Shown: positions 53,528 through 61,622 of the stretch, piece after piece
Position numbering within the stretch: the first letter of the stretch is position 1
Layout of the letters: each line of letters opens with the position of its first letter
Source: Sediminibacterium sp.
GTDB lineage: Bacteria > Bacteroidota > Bacteroidia > Chitinophagales > Chitinophagaceae
Assembly (NCBI GenBank): GCA_030158665.1
Contig: JAOASM010000050.1
Span: forward strand, 232,948 to 296,947
Reading direction: 5' to 3'
Length of the DNA stretch: 64,000 nucleotides
The notes under the pieces: model-generated
Told to the model about the DNA's origin: nothing
Databases searched by the model: none
The model's input: only the letters and a program-made list of their open reading frames with translations
Made by a program: the position numbers and the translations under genes

Positions 53528-54391
53528 TTACTTACGAAGCGTTACTGTAGCAACCTTGGTTACAGTGCCTACAGATACAACTACATTTGAAATGGTAGTA
53601 TCATTATACCCATTATTACCTTTGAAATTAATACTATAAGTTCCAGCTTGTAATCCTCTAATCTTGTAATAACCATATCTATCTGCAACGCCGTAGTTTG
53701 TATCAGTTGCATTATACACAGTGATAAATGGTCTAGATTCTGCAGGAAGCACATTGCCACTTACAGCAGCAAAATTTACATCATTAAATGGCTTCAAATA
53801 AGGTAGAAAGATATAACTGCCATTTACCAATTTAATAGATCGATATAAATCCATATCCAATCTTATTGCTGTTGCATTGGTATTTAAGGAATCTCTTTGG
53901 TGATGCTTTCTCTTAATGTCCACATAAACATATCGTGATCTTACGGTCAAAGGATAACTTATTCCATCTTTTACTATATTGTTGTTTGTGCCAAGAGACA
54001 ATCTAATTTTTCGGATTGTACCAAGCACAGAATCGTTTACAAGCATTTTATCAATACCATTTCTTAATGCGGCCACATTAATAATACTTGGCGTAAATGT
54101 TAAAGTATCCCATACTCCATAACCATCATGACGTTTATTGTCATTTAATGAATCTTCATCATTATCCCCATATGCATCATCATCCTTATGTGCTGCGTTG
54201 GTATCAAGTTTGACTTCTACATACTTAATATCCAAATTAACAGTGTCAAAAGATAATGGCGCATCAGTCAAATACACAATCAGCGAAGTTTTGTCTAAAC
54301 CATTATTGGAGGTTGTATTGTCTTTGTTACATGCAACAAATCCAACCATAATTGCTACAAATAAACTTAAACCTAAAATAATTTTTTTCAT
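53528..54391 (-). CDS. DUF4382 lipoprotein with C-terminal CnaB-like domain
   Basis: A 287-residue lipoprotein with lipobox FVAC (Cys about 21). The DUF4382 part (about 35-195) starts TSLIVYLTDAPLSFDTVNLDI (key part YLTDAP) and contains an acidic Asp/Asn/His-rich insert near 68-90 (KDDDAYGDNDED). A carboxypeptidase-regulatory-like domain ends the protein (YYKIRGLQAGTYSINFKG). DUF4382 proteins are surface-exposed in Bacteroidota; function unknown. It is monocistronic; its 218-bp upstream gap is AT-rich and shows no clear promoter. Confidence 0.85.
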   Translation of the reverse strand: MKKIILGLSLFVAIMVGFVACNKDNTTSNNGLDKTSLIVYLTDAPLSFDTVNLDIKYVEVKLDTNAAHKDDDAYGDNDEDSLNDNKRHDGYGVWDTLTFTPSIINVAALRNGIDKMLVNDSVLGTIRKIRLSLGTNNNIVKDGISYPLTVRSRYVYVDIKRKHHQRDSLNTNATAIRLDMDLYRSIKLVNGSYIFLPYLKPFNDVNFAAVSGNVLPAESRPFITVYNATDTNYGVADRYGYYKIRGLQAGTYSINFKGNNGYNDTTISNVVVSVGTVTKVATVTLRK

Positions 54392-54609
54392 ACGTGATAG
54401 ATTTAAAATGTGAAGGGGGATAATTGGTAGTATAAATTTAAATTGGTTGTATTGTTATAAATGTTAAAATGCTTTTGATGAATTTACTATTTGAGAAAAA
54501 TGAAAATAATATATACTTATTGCATTGCAAATCTGCTATTTAGAAAAGTATATTTTAGTAATAATTTATATGTTAAAATTTTACTACCTTGAATTTGAAA
54601 TAATAAAGA

Positions 54610-55137
54610 ATGACAGAAATGAATGAGATCGAAATAATAAAAATTGACATAAACGATATTAAGGCCTTACAACAAATAGGACGACAAACTTTTGCTGAAA
54701 CTTTCGCCGAAAGCAATAGCCCAGAAAATATGACCAAATATTTAGAAGAGGCTTATGCAGATGAAAAACTAACCGAAGAGTTGAATAACCCAAATTCAGT
54801 TTTCTATTTTGCAAAAGCAGACAATCAAGTGATAGGTTATTTAAAATTAAATTTTGGCGTATCTCAGACCGAACTTAAAGACAATGCTGCATTGGAAATT
54901 GAAAGGATATATGTCACCAAAGAATATCATGGTAAAAAAGTAGGACAATTGTTGTATGACAAGGCCATCAATGTGGCAAAAGAGAAACAGGTTGATTATA
55001 TTTGGCTGGGTGTGTGGGAAGAAAATAAAAGAGCGATACAATTTTATACTAAAAACGGATTTGTAGAATTTGATAAGCATATTTTTGTACTAGGCAACGA
55101 TGCTCAAACAGATATTATGATGAAAAAACAATTATAA
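54610..55137 (+). CDS. GNAT-family N-acetyltransferase (PaiA-like)
   Basis: A 175-residue acetyltransferase. Motif A is IERIYVTKEYHGKKVGQLLYDKA (key part EYHGKKVGQLL), motif B WLGVWEENKRAIQFYTKNGFVEF (key part WEENKRAIQFYTKNGF). The N-terminal FAETFAESNSPENMTKYL is characteristic of the PaiA polyamine acetyltransferase subgroup, so spermidine or another amine is a reasonable but unproven substrate. It lies 8 nt before the DUF1801-CDGSH gene. Confidence 0.87.
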   Translation: MTEMNEIEIIKIDINDIKALQQIGRQTFAETFAESNSPENMTKYLEEAYADEKLTEELNNPNSVFYFAKADNQVIGYLKLNFGVSQTELKDNAALEIERIYVTKEYHGKKVGQLLYDKAINVAKEKQVDYIWLGVWEENKRAIQFYTKNGFVEFDKHIFVLGNDAQTDIMMKKQL

Positions 55138-55145
55138 AGTAGATC

Positions 55146-55787
55146 ATGTTATCAGAAGTAAGCCATTTTATACAAGCAGCTGCTCATTGGCAGGAAGAAA
55201 TGAAACTATTAAGGAGTATTCTATTGGAATGTAAATTAGAAGAAGCCTACAAATGGAAGAAACCATGCTACACTTATAATGCGAGCATTGTTGTGATGAT
55301 CCAGCCCTTTAAAACACATTGTGATTTAGGTTTTTTTAATGGCGCACTATTAAAAGACAAGGAACAACTTTTAGAAAAAGCCGGAGAACATACACAAGCT
55401 GCAAGGCAAATGCGATTTACGGATGTGAAAAATATTATCAAATTAAAAACTACAATAAAAAGCTATATCAAAGAAGCAATAGCTATTGAAGCAAAGGGAT
55501 TGAAATTTGAATCAACAGAGGCCTCTAAGTCCATCCAAGTAGAAGAACTCGAAACGATATTTAAAAAGAATAAGGCGTTACAAAAAGCATTCCTTGCATT
55601 GACACCAGGGAGACAGCGCGCATACTTAATCCATTTTGCAGGAGCAAAACAATCCGCAACAAGGATTGCACGAATAGAAAAATATACTGATACGATCTTA
55701 GCAGGAAGAGGTATTAATGATTGCACATGTGGGCTTTCAAAGAAAATGCCTTACTGTGATGGATCACATAAATATGCAAAAGCCTAA
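55146..55787 (+). CDS. YdeI-like DUF1801 protein fused to a CDGSH iron-sulfur motif
   Basis: A 213-residue protein. Residues about 5-115 form a DUF1801/YdeI domain (EEAYKWKKPCYTYN, DLGFFNGALL). Residues 135-180 form the YdeI C-terminal bacteriocin-protection-like helix part (ALTPGRQRAYLIHFAGAKQ). The tail CTCGLSKKMPYCDGSH (193-208) matches the CDGSH [2Fe-2S] pattern exactly (C193, C195, C204, H208), where simple YdeI proteins usually just end. It probably binds a single Fe-S cluster. Cotranscribed with the acetyltransferase gene. Confidence 0.85.
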   Translation: MLSEVSHFIQAAAHWQEEMKLLRSILLECKLEEAYKWKKPCYTYNASIVVMIQPFKTHCDLGFFNGALLKDKEQLLEKAGEHTQAARQMRFTDVKNIIKLKTTIKSYIKEAIAIEAKGLKFESTEASKSIQVEELETIFKKNKALQKAFLALTPGRQRAYLIHFAGAKQSATRIARIEKYTDTILAGRGINDCTCGLSKKMPYCDGSHKYAKA

Positions 55788-55807
55788 ATTATTAGGGGCT
55801 AAACTAT

Positions 55808-56650
55808 CTATCCAATCTTAACCGAAGTCATAGTCAATGACCCACCTACTGGCTTGTCATTGAAAAATGAAACCGCATCTTCTTTGCCTTGTAATCCTAA
55901 AGTATATAAAAGAGGTAAATAATGTTCTGGCGTAGGTATGGCCAACATGGCTTCCTTACCCAAAGTATTATAATGAATCAATGGTTGATGATCCTTGTTT
56001 AAGATTAGGTCTTTAAACCTTTGATTCATGTGTATAGCCCAATCATAACCATATGCAGGACCATCTAGTTTATCCCAAGCCACCATGCGTAAATTATGCA
56101 CCATATTGCCACTGCCAATAATTAAGACCCCTTTTTTACGCAATTGGTATAATTCCTTAGCTAAAGCATAATGGAAAGCAGGGTCTTTGGTGTAATCAAT
56201 ACTTAATTGCAAAACTGGAATGTTCGCATCTGGATACATATGTCTTATTATCGTCCAAGTGCCATGATCCAATCCCCAATCATGATCCAGTTCCACTTGT
56301 GTGCTATGAATCATGGAAGCAGTCTCTTTGGCGATAGCAGGATTTCCTGGTGCAGGATATTCAACTTTAAACAGTTCTTCAGGGAAACCACCAAAATCAT
56401 GAATTGTTTTTGGGAAATCCATAGCGGTGATACTCGTACCTTTTGTAAACCAGTGTGCAGATATGACTAAAACCGCTTTGGGTGTTGGGATCTCTTTAGC
56501 CATTGCTTTCCAACGATTGCTAAATTCATTATCCTCAATCCCATTCATAGGTGAGCCGTGACCAATAAATAACACTGGCATTAAATAATTTTGATCTTGC
56601 AAGGTTTCAGTGAAACTTTTAAATGCACCTAAAGTATGGATCGCGCTCAT
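55808..56650 (-). CDS. LigB-type extradiol dioxygenase (4,5-DOPA dioxygenase, YgiD-like)
   Basis: A 280-residue non-haem iron/zinc dioxygenase. Metal-site His residues are in FIGHGSPM, SAHWFTKG and GSGNMVHNLR, and the HGTWTIIRHMYPDANIP stretch is typical of the DODA/YgiD group, which opens catechols such as L-DOPA. The ATG at 56650 is used; it is 13 nt after the metallo-beta-lactamase gene, and the open frame upstream overlaps that gene. It is the last gene of the DUF2975-XRE-lactamase operon. Confidence 0.88.
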   Translation of the reverse strand: MSAIHTLGAFKSFTETLQDQNYLMPVLFIGHGSPMNGIEDNEFSNRWKAMAKEIPTPKAVLVISAHWFTKGTSITAMDFPKTIHDFGGFPEELFKVEYPAPGNPAIAKETASMIHSTQVELDHDWGLDHGTWTIIRHMYPDANIPVLQLSIDYTKDPAFHYALAKELYQLRKKGVLIIGSGNMVHNLRMVAWDKLDGPAYGYDWAIHMNQRFKDLILNKDHQPLIHYNTLGKEAMLAIPTPEHYLPLLYTLGLQGKEDAVSFFNDKPVGGSLTMTSVKIG

Positions 56651-56663
56651 GACTATGATTGAG

Positions 56664-57431
56664 TTAATGATTTTTAAACAGTTGTATTGTATAGTCAAGC
56701 AATTTTGCATTCCCAATAGTACCATGCCCAGGTACAATTGTTTTCACATTAGGATAAGCCGCTTTAATTTTTTGAACTGTACTTGACCAATCATCCACAT
56801 TGGCATCTCCTAAATAACCCTTAGATGCTTTTAATTCTTTGATTAAACAACCACCAAACAAAATATTTTCAGCCGGAAAATACCCTACTACGTTATCTCT
56901 AGTATGACCCTCACCAAAAAATGATACTATTACAAATTGATTACCGATTGATAATTTTAAAGTATCTGAAAAACTATTTAGAGGTAGTTCAAATTTGTTT
57001 TCTTTAGCCAATTTGATGGTCTTAAAATAAGCGTAAGAGGAGATATTATTTTTATGAAATGCTTTTAAGCCGCCAAGGCAATCATTGTGAAAATGAGTTG
57101 GTATAATTGCTTTAACCTTAGCATGTAAATTAGATTGAATGAAATGTATTAATGCCACTGATGCACTGTCATTGGTTGGTGTATCAAATACAATGGCTTC
57201 GTTATGATCGCTAACAATTAATCCATTGCAAGGCACATTCCCAAAATCATTGGTTTGTAGGTAAGAAATATGCTTGAAGCTGTTTGGAGTGATTTGAGTA
57301 ATCACTAAGTCTTTGGATTCAAAAACAATTTTTGGCTTAAATGCGCTTTGTTGTTGTGCATTCGCTTTGAATACACTTAATGTTACTATTAAGAAAAAAA
57401 CTAGATTACTACTATAACTGCTATATTTCAT
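56664..57431 (-). CDS. Subclass B1 metallo-beta-lactamase
   Basis: A 255-residue exported zinc hydrolase (signal ending KANAQ). All six B1 zinc ligands are visible: H113, H115 and D117 in THFHNDCLGG, H176 in GEGHTRDN, C195 in LFGGCLIK, and H236 in VPGHG. K198 (the Lys224 equivalent) that contacts the substrate carboxylate is also kept. The Asn233 equivalent appears to be Tyr or Leu (KGYLGDAN). The protein resembles CcrA and IMP in pattern (ENILFGGC, GDANVDDW). It should hydrolyse beta-lactams including carbapenems, but activity is unproven. It lies 9 nt after an XRE regulator gene. Confidence 0.87.
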   Translation of the reverse strand: MKYSSYSSNLVFFLIVTLSVFKANAQQQSAFKPKIVFESKDLVITQITPNSFKHISYLQTNDFGNVPCNGLIVSDHNEAIVFDTPTNDSASVALIHFIQSNLHAKVKAIIPTHFHNDCLGGLKAFHKNNISSYAYFKTIKLAKENKFELPLNSFSDTLKLSIGNQFVIVSFFGEGHTRDNVVGYFPAENILFGGCLIKELKASKGYLGDANVDDWSSTVQKIKAAYPNVKTIVPGHGTIGNAKLLDYTIQLFKNH

Positions 57432-57440
57432 GCTATAAAA

Positions 57441-57644
57441 TTAATCAACAAATTCTAAAATATCTGCTGGTTGGCAGTCAAGTGCTTTACAAATAGCTTC
57501 TAAAGTACTAAAGCGAATCGCTTTTGCTTTTCCTGTTTTTAAAATTGAAAGATTAGCAAGCGTCAATCCAACTTTTTCTGACAATTCATTTAAAGACATT
57601 TTTCGCTTTGCCATCATCACATCCAAATTTACTATAATAGGCAT
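57441..57644 (-). CDS. XRE-family helix-turn-helix regulator (YozG-like)
   Basis: A 67-residue single-domain HTH_3/HTH_26 protein: MSLNELSEKVGLTLANLSILKTGKAKAIRFSTLEAICKALDCQPADILEF, with recognition helix LTLANLSILKTG. This small type almost always follows a DUF2975 membrane gene, as here (3-nt gap). A 13-3-13 inverted repeat over the operon promoter is its probable target. It precedes the metallo-beta-lactamase gene. Confidence 0.9.
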   Translation of the reverse strand: MPIIVNLDVMMAKRKMSLNELSEKVGLTLANLSILKTGKAKAIRFSTLEAICKALDCQPADILEFVD

Positions 57645-57647
57645 ACA

Positions 57648-58208
57648 CTATACTGTTAAATCATTTTCTGATTGTAATTCAATTCCTTTCTTGAAGATCT
57701 TGGCAAAAATCAACAATATCATCCCCATGAAAAGCCATTCAACTGCCGCATTGAAGCCAAATATTTGAATTGGTGGAATAGCTATTTTTAATTTTTCAAT
57801 TCCAAAAATCACATTCGCACCCCAAAAGCAAAAGAGCGCAATCCCAATTGCTAAATATGCAATTTTAAATAGATAACCACCAACAAATTCATTAAACGGA
57901 TGCGATAGATTCAGTTTCTTTTTATGAAATAGATTCACAATTAAATAAAACAAGGTTGCTTTCAATACAGCGATAATGATCATAAGACTTGTCACTGTCA
58001 CAAATCTCGATTGACTATAATTGTATAAACTAGCTAGGTTGATATCCGTTCCTTGACTTTGGTAAAATTTAGTTGCTCCTGCTGGATTGTACAAAAGCAC
58101 AAAAAGGGTATTAAAAATAAAGGCACCAGCTTTGATACAGAGTCCAATAAAGATGCACCAAGCAAGTACATTTAATAATTTGAAGGTAATATCTGATTGC
58201 TTTGTCAT
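57648..58208 (-). CDS. DUF2975 membrane protein
   Basis: A 186-residue inner-membrane protein with four helices (LLNVLAWCIFIGLCIKAGAF; SLMIIIAVLKATLFYLIVNL; LFKIAYLAIGIALFCFWGA; WLFMGMILLIFAKIFKKGIEL). LNLSHPFNEFVGGYLFKIAY between helices 2 and 3 is diagnostic (key part HPFNEFV). It is cotranscribed with the XRE regulator and heads the four-gene operon. Function unknown; a membrane partner or sensor for the regulator is plausible. Confidence 0.87.
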   Translation of the reverse strand: MTKQSDITFKLLNVLAWCIFIGLCIKAGAFIFNTLFVLLYNPAGATKFYQSQGTDINLASLYNYSQSRFVTVTSLMIIIAVLKATLFYLIVNLFHKKKLNLSHPFNEFVGGYLFKIAYLAIGIALFCFWGANVIFGIEKLKIAIPPIQIFGFNAAVEWLFMGMILLIFAKIFKKGIELQSENDLTV

Positions 58209-58234
58209 TGTATTTTCTATTTAAGAGAATAGGA

Positions 58235-58272
58235 CAAAGTTATAAATATTTATTGATAATCAATAAATATTT
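58235..58272 (-). promoter_or_regulatory. Promoter and inverted repeat of the DUF2975-XRE-lactamase operon
   Basis: AAATATTTATTGA (58244-58256) and TCAATAAATATTT (58260-58272) form a perfect 13-3-13 inverted repeat. Directly after it on the minus strand is TAACTTTG (58242-58235), an exact -7 box, with TTG (58263-58261) 18 nt upstream, inside the repeat. The transcript would start near 58231, 23 nt before the ATG. The repeat covers the -33 box and spacer, as expected of a repressor site. Confidence 0.7.
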
Positions 58273-58302
58273 ATTAAAATAATATAAAAATGCCGCCTTG
58301 GA

Positions 58303-58707
58303 TCAAAATGTATCCTTTTTTGCACTTACAACTAATTCGGTATCAATTAACTCTAAAGCCAAGACCATATCTTTTACAGTTTCCTAGTATTTTTTAAAAT
58401 GAGGGGTTAAAATATGAGATTGATAGGCTTCTTGACTAGCGTACACTTCTAAAATGGTTATTTGTGTTGCATCTTTTTTATCAGCAACGGCAGTATAAGA
58501 CAATACACCCGGCTCTAATTTTATTGCCGCATTCATTTGTTCTTGTAGTGCCACTTTGTATGCACTAAGTTGATTAACATCTACTTTGATTTTAGCTATT
58601 CTGTACATTCTATTTGATGATTGAGCATTTGAAGTAAAGGCAATGGTTACTAGTATTCCAGTCATTAGCAAAACACTTATCGCTCGTTGTATTCTACATA
58701 ATTTCAT
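58303..58707 (-). pseudogene. Antibiotic-biosynthesis-monooxygenase-domain gene with in-frame TAG
   Basis: The first 107 codons encode a signal peptide (ending SNAQ) and an ABM domain (MYRIAKIKVDVNQL, LEPGVLSYTAV, ILEVYASQEAYQSH, TPHFKKY). A TAG at 58386-58384 then stops the frame. Reading on in the same frame gives ETVKDMVLALELIDTELVVS and a further six residues to a TGA at 58303. That is just the expected C-terminal helix and strand of this family. The stop most likely replaced a Lys codon (AAG to TAG). The truncated product lacks the last secondary-structure elements. A sequencing error or readthrough are alternatives. Confidence 0.82.
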
Positions 58708-58852
58708 TTTAAAATGCTTTTAATATACAATGATAAGCCATTTCTTGTTTAGTGTAGATGCATAAATGATTGTATTTACAGAAATCAATTGATTAAAAAG
58801 TGATAGTTATAGAATTAAAAATTAATTTAGATGTATAATAAAATATTCCACC

Positions 58853-59278
58853 ATGGCTAGTATCAATCCACATATTCACTTTAATGGCAACACCGAGGTT
58901 GCATTTGAATTTTACAAATCAGTATTTGGTGGGACCTTTAGCAAAATTATTAGATTTAAAGATATCAATTTCGAAGGCTTTACCATGCCGGAAGAAGAGC
59001 TTAATAAAATCATGCATATTGCCTTACCAATCGGCGGCACTTCAAAAATTACCGGGAGTGACGTGCCTAAAATGTTAGGCGAGGTAAATGAAAGTGAGAA
59101 CAGAAGTAAAGTAACGATCACTGCAGAAAGTAAAGTAGAAGCTGAAACATTATTTAATAGTTTGTCTGCTGGAGGTGCAGTAGAATTTCCTATGGGCGAT
59201 AGCTCATGGGGATCTTACTTTGGTGCTTTCAGAGATCAATTTGGTGTGGAGTGGATGATTGAGTTTGTAGAAAAATAG
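58853..59278 (+). CDS. VOC-family protein (PhnB-like)
   Basis: A 141-residue glyoxalase-fold protein: NPHIHFNGNTEVAFEFYKSVFGGTFSKI (key part FNGNTEVAFEFYKSVFGG), MHIALPIGG, LSAGGAVEFPMGDSSWGSYFG and FRDQFGVEWMIEF. The pattern is that of the PhnB/YjdN subgroup, function unknown. It stands alone. Confidence 0.88.
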   Translation: MASINPHIHFNGNTEVAFEFYKSVFGGTFSKIIRFKDINFEGFTMPEEELNKIMHIALPIGGTSKITGSDVPKMLGEVNESENRSKVTITAESKVEAETLFNSLSAGGAVEFPMGDSSWGSYFGAFRDQFGVEWMIEFVEK

Positions 59279-59295
59279 TTAAAGAAATTAAATAC

Positions 59296-59838
59296 CTAGC
59301 AACCACCTTTGTTAGGAGGACGTTTATAAAGTAATTTATTATCGCGTTCTATCTGGTCCCCTGCAATAATTGGGAATGCATATTTTGGTGCGTGTGATAC
59401 ACTTCGGCTCCTAATAACAATTTTATCATTTACTTTTAGTGTACGTAATTGCTTAAATTCATTTTTTGAATCTGGTCCAAAAGCAAGAATATACTCCTCC
59501 CCTTTAATTCTTACCATCACACCATAACCTAATTTTGAACCTGGAGGTAGTGAAAGAGAAGTTACCGCTGCTTCCATATTCGTAAATTCTTTAAGTGACT
59601 TCCTTATTTTAGCTTCACCCGCGTAAACTTTTTTCCCAGCAGGAGAAGCTTCCCATTTTTTGAATTTTATACCTTCTGGGGTACTCTCCCAAAGTTTCTT
59701 AGTAGCATTTTTGTCTGTATTGACGATTGCCTTTGAAACACCCTTTTTAAAAGGTGCATTTTGGTTATTAAAATTTGCAAATGCCGATCCAGTTACTAAA
59801 ACAAGTGACAATATCAGCGGGAAAATATTTTTTTTCAT
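59296..59838 (-). CDS. Exported protein of unknown function
   Basis: A 180-residue protein with a signal peptide (ending GSAFA). The middle has a pair of similar motifs (ESTPEGIKFKKW and EASPAGKKVYAG), and the C-terminal part looks like a small beta domain (KLGYGVMVRIKGEEYILAFGP). No family is recognised. The ATG at 59838 is used, since the longer frame starts at TTG. It precedes no close gene on the same strand and follows the small membrane protein at 59860 by 21 nt. Confidence 0.68.
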   Translation of the reverse strand: MKKNIFPLILSLVLVTGSAFANFNNQNAPFKKGVSKAIVNTDKNATKKLWESTPEGIKFKKWEASPAGKKVYAGEAKIRKSLKEFTNMEAAVTSLSLPPGSKLGYGVMVRIKGEEYILAFGPDSKNEFKQLRTLKVNDKIVIRSRSVSHAPKYAFPIIAGDQIERDNKLLYKRPPNKGGC

Positions 59839-59859
59839 ATTCAATAGAATGAGATTGAT

Positions 59860-60102
59860 TTACTTATCATTCAGTCCAATCCCAAATCCAAACATAGCAG
59901 CAACCAAGGCAAGGTGAACGATTAAAACAGCTTTTTGCCAAGTCGGTCTGTCATTCCATTTTTGTTCAGGATTGAATGGATCAAATGCCATTCCTATTCC
60001 AAGAGATGCGGCTGATTGCATATAATCTTTAGAAATAATAGCTTGGAATAAGCCTAATAGTAAAAAACCAATGTAGAGGAATTTATTAAAAGGTGTTTTC
60101 AT
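59860..60102 (-). CDS. Small two-helix membrane protein
   Basis: An 80-residue protein with two hydrophobic helices (FLYIGFLLLGLFQAIIS; AVLIVHLALVAAMFGFGIGL) joined by a polar loop containing FDPFNPEQKWNDRP. No family name can be given, though small Bacteroidota proteins with the FNPEQ-like loop look familiar. Likely in one unit with the exported protein downstream. Confidence 0.65.
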   Translation of the reverse strand: MKTPFNKFLYIGFLLLGLFQAIISKDYMQSAASLGIGMAFDPFNPEQKWNDRPTWQKAVLIVHLALVAAMFGFGIGLNDK

Positions 60103-60194
60103 TTTGAATAAAATTGATTGATTAAAAAATTAAAAATTAATATCATCTTGTCTTGTTAAAGAAAGATGCAATTTTAATGTGTTGATGGAGCATC

Positions 60195-60623
60195 TCATAA
60201 TACTGCTTTTTCGATCACTGCGATATCAAATTTTTTCATCTGCATAAATGCATACATGGCCTTAGGGGCAGTTTGGGGATTGCCCATCCATTGACCCAGT
60301 TGTGCTGGGACGACCTGCCAAGAAATGCCGTACTTGTCTTTGCACCAACCGCATTTACCTTCTTCCCCCTCTGATGTAAAAGCGTTCCAATAATGGTCAA
60401 TTTCGTTTTGGTCTGCACATGTAACAACAAACGATACCCCTTCATTGAAGTTGTTCTTTTGCGCTCCATTCAATGCCATATAGGATTGATTTTTTAAAGA
60501 AAAAACAGTGGCCATTGGATTACTAGATACGATCCTGCTATTAGGGAAAATTTCACAATAAAATTCGGCAGCTTCTTTAGCACCTTCGGCAAACCAGAGA
60601 CAAGGAAAGGGAGCACTATTCAT
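60195..60623 (-). CDS. VOC-family PhnB-like protein
   Basis: A 142-residue protein with PFPCLWFAEGAKEAAEFYCEIFPNSRIV (key part FAEGAKEAAEFYCEIFPNS), FVVTCADQNEIDHYWNAFT, and CGWCKDKYGISWQVVPAQLGQ (key part DKYGISWQVVP). This is the PF06983 subgroup often called 3-demethylubiquinone methyltransferase-like; no methyltransferase activity is implied. A -7-like TATCTTTA precedes it. Confidence 0.88.
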   Translation of the reverse strand: MNSAPFPCLWFAEGAKEAAEFYCEIFPNSRIVSSNPMATVFSLKNQSYMALNGAQKNNFNEGVSFVVTCADQNEIDHYWNAFTSEGEEGKCGWCKDKYGISWQVVPAQLGQWMGNPQTAPKAMYAFMQMKKFDIAVIEKAVL

Positions 60624-60698
60624 AAGAAAAGTTAATGATTAAAATTAAAGATAATCAAAAATGCATTTCACCTTACTGCAAATTTGCAGGAAGAATCC

Positions 60699-61514
60699 CT
60701 ATAAATTATAGCTTTTCCTAACCATCCAAAAGTATAATTTATCTGAAAGCAGCTTTCTAAGCATTAATAACATAGGACCTGGTCTACCAACTGCATATCG
60801 CATTTGATTGCTATTATCTGTAACAGATTTAAAAATCATTTTAGCTACTACCTCTGGACCTTCTGCATCTTTCATTACTTTTTCAGCTGCATTGTTAAAT
60901 TTTTGAATAAACCCATCATATTGATTGGTGTTGGTAGGTTTAATAAATTGACGACTTCTTCCATAAAAATCTGTAACAATAGGACCCGGTTCAATTAGTT
61001 TCATTTTGATATTAAACTGAGCTAACTCGTAATGTAACGACTCCGTAAATCCTTCCACAGCAAATTTAGTAGCATGGTAAATACTATATAAAGGAAAAGT
61101 AATTTTACCTCCCATACTTGAAATTTGAATAATTGTTCCGCCCCCATTTGATCTCATGTGTTTAATCGCCTCTCTAGTTACTCGCATTAAACCAAATACA
61201 TTGGTATTAAACTGCTTTTGAATTACCTCATCGCTCATGGCTTCAAATGCACCATCAACTCCATATCCAGCATTATTCACAACCACATCAATTTTCCCAA
61301 ATGCTTTTTGAGCCTCTAATATTGATTGTTCAACACTCTCTAAATTGGTTACATCCATTGGATAGAGTGTAACATAAGGAAGATCTTTAAAATCTGTTTC
61401 CAATGCTGGTTGACGCTGTGTTGCAATGACATTCCAACCCATTTTAGCAAACTCAAACACGGTTGCTTTACCTATTCCACTTGATGTTCCTGTAATCAAT
61501 ACTGTTTTTTTCAT
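60699..61514 (-). CDS. Short-chain dehydrogenase divergent from a MerR gene
   Basis: A 271-residue classical SDR with TGTSSGIGKAT (8-18), NNAGYG, ISSMGG and the catalytic YHATK. Its promoter (TATGTTTG, 61544-61537) lies in the 108-bp gap shared with the MerR-type regulator at 61623. That regulator probably controls it. It is not closely similar to the SDR at 42760 outside the motifs. Substrate unknown, perhaps a reactive carbonyl. Confidence 0.88.
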   Translation of the reverse strand: MKKTVLITGTSSGIGKATVFEFAKMGWNVIATQRQPALETDFKDLPYVTLYPMDVTNLESVEQSILEAQKAFGKIDVVVNNAGYGVDGAFEAMSDEVIQKQFNTNVFGLMRVTREAIKHMRSNGGGTIIQISSMGGKITFPLYSIYHATKFAVEGFTESLHYELAQFNIKMKLIEPGPIVTDFYGRSRQFIKPTNTNQYDGFIQKFNNAAEKVMKDAEGPEVVAKMIFKSVTDNSNQMRYAVGRPGPMLLMLRKLLSDKLYFWMVRKSYNL

Positions 61515-61536
61515 ACTATACTTGTTTAATTAAAAA

Positions 61537-61618
61537 CAAACATATTGGGTTAATTTCAAACCAACAACATTAGAGTATGCTCTATAGTTGATATTTATTT
61601 TTCAACACCTTATATTTG
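61537..61618. promoter_or_regulatory. Divergent promoters with central dyad between SDR and merR
   Basis: Minus-strand promoter: TTG (61567-61565), 20 nt, TATGTTTG (61544-61537). Plus-strand promoter: TTG (61588-61590), 20 nt, TATATTTG (61611-61618). Between the two -33 boxes lies the dyad TAGAG-TATG-CTCTA (61571-61584). The layout suggests one regulator site serving both genes. The merR -7 box ends only 4 nt before its ATG. Confidence 0.62.
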
Positions 61619-61622
61619 TAGT

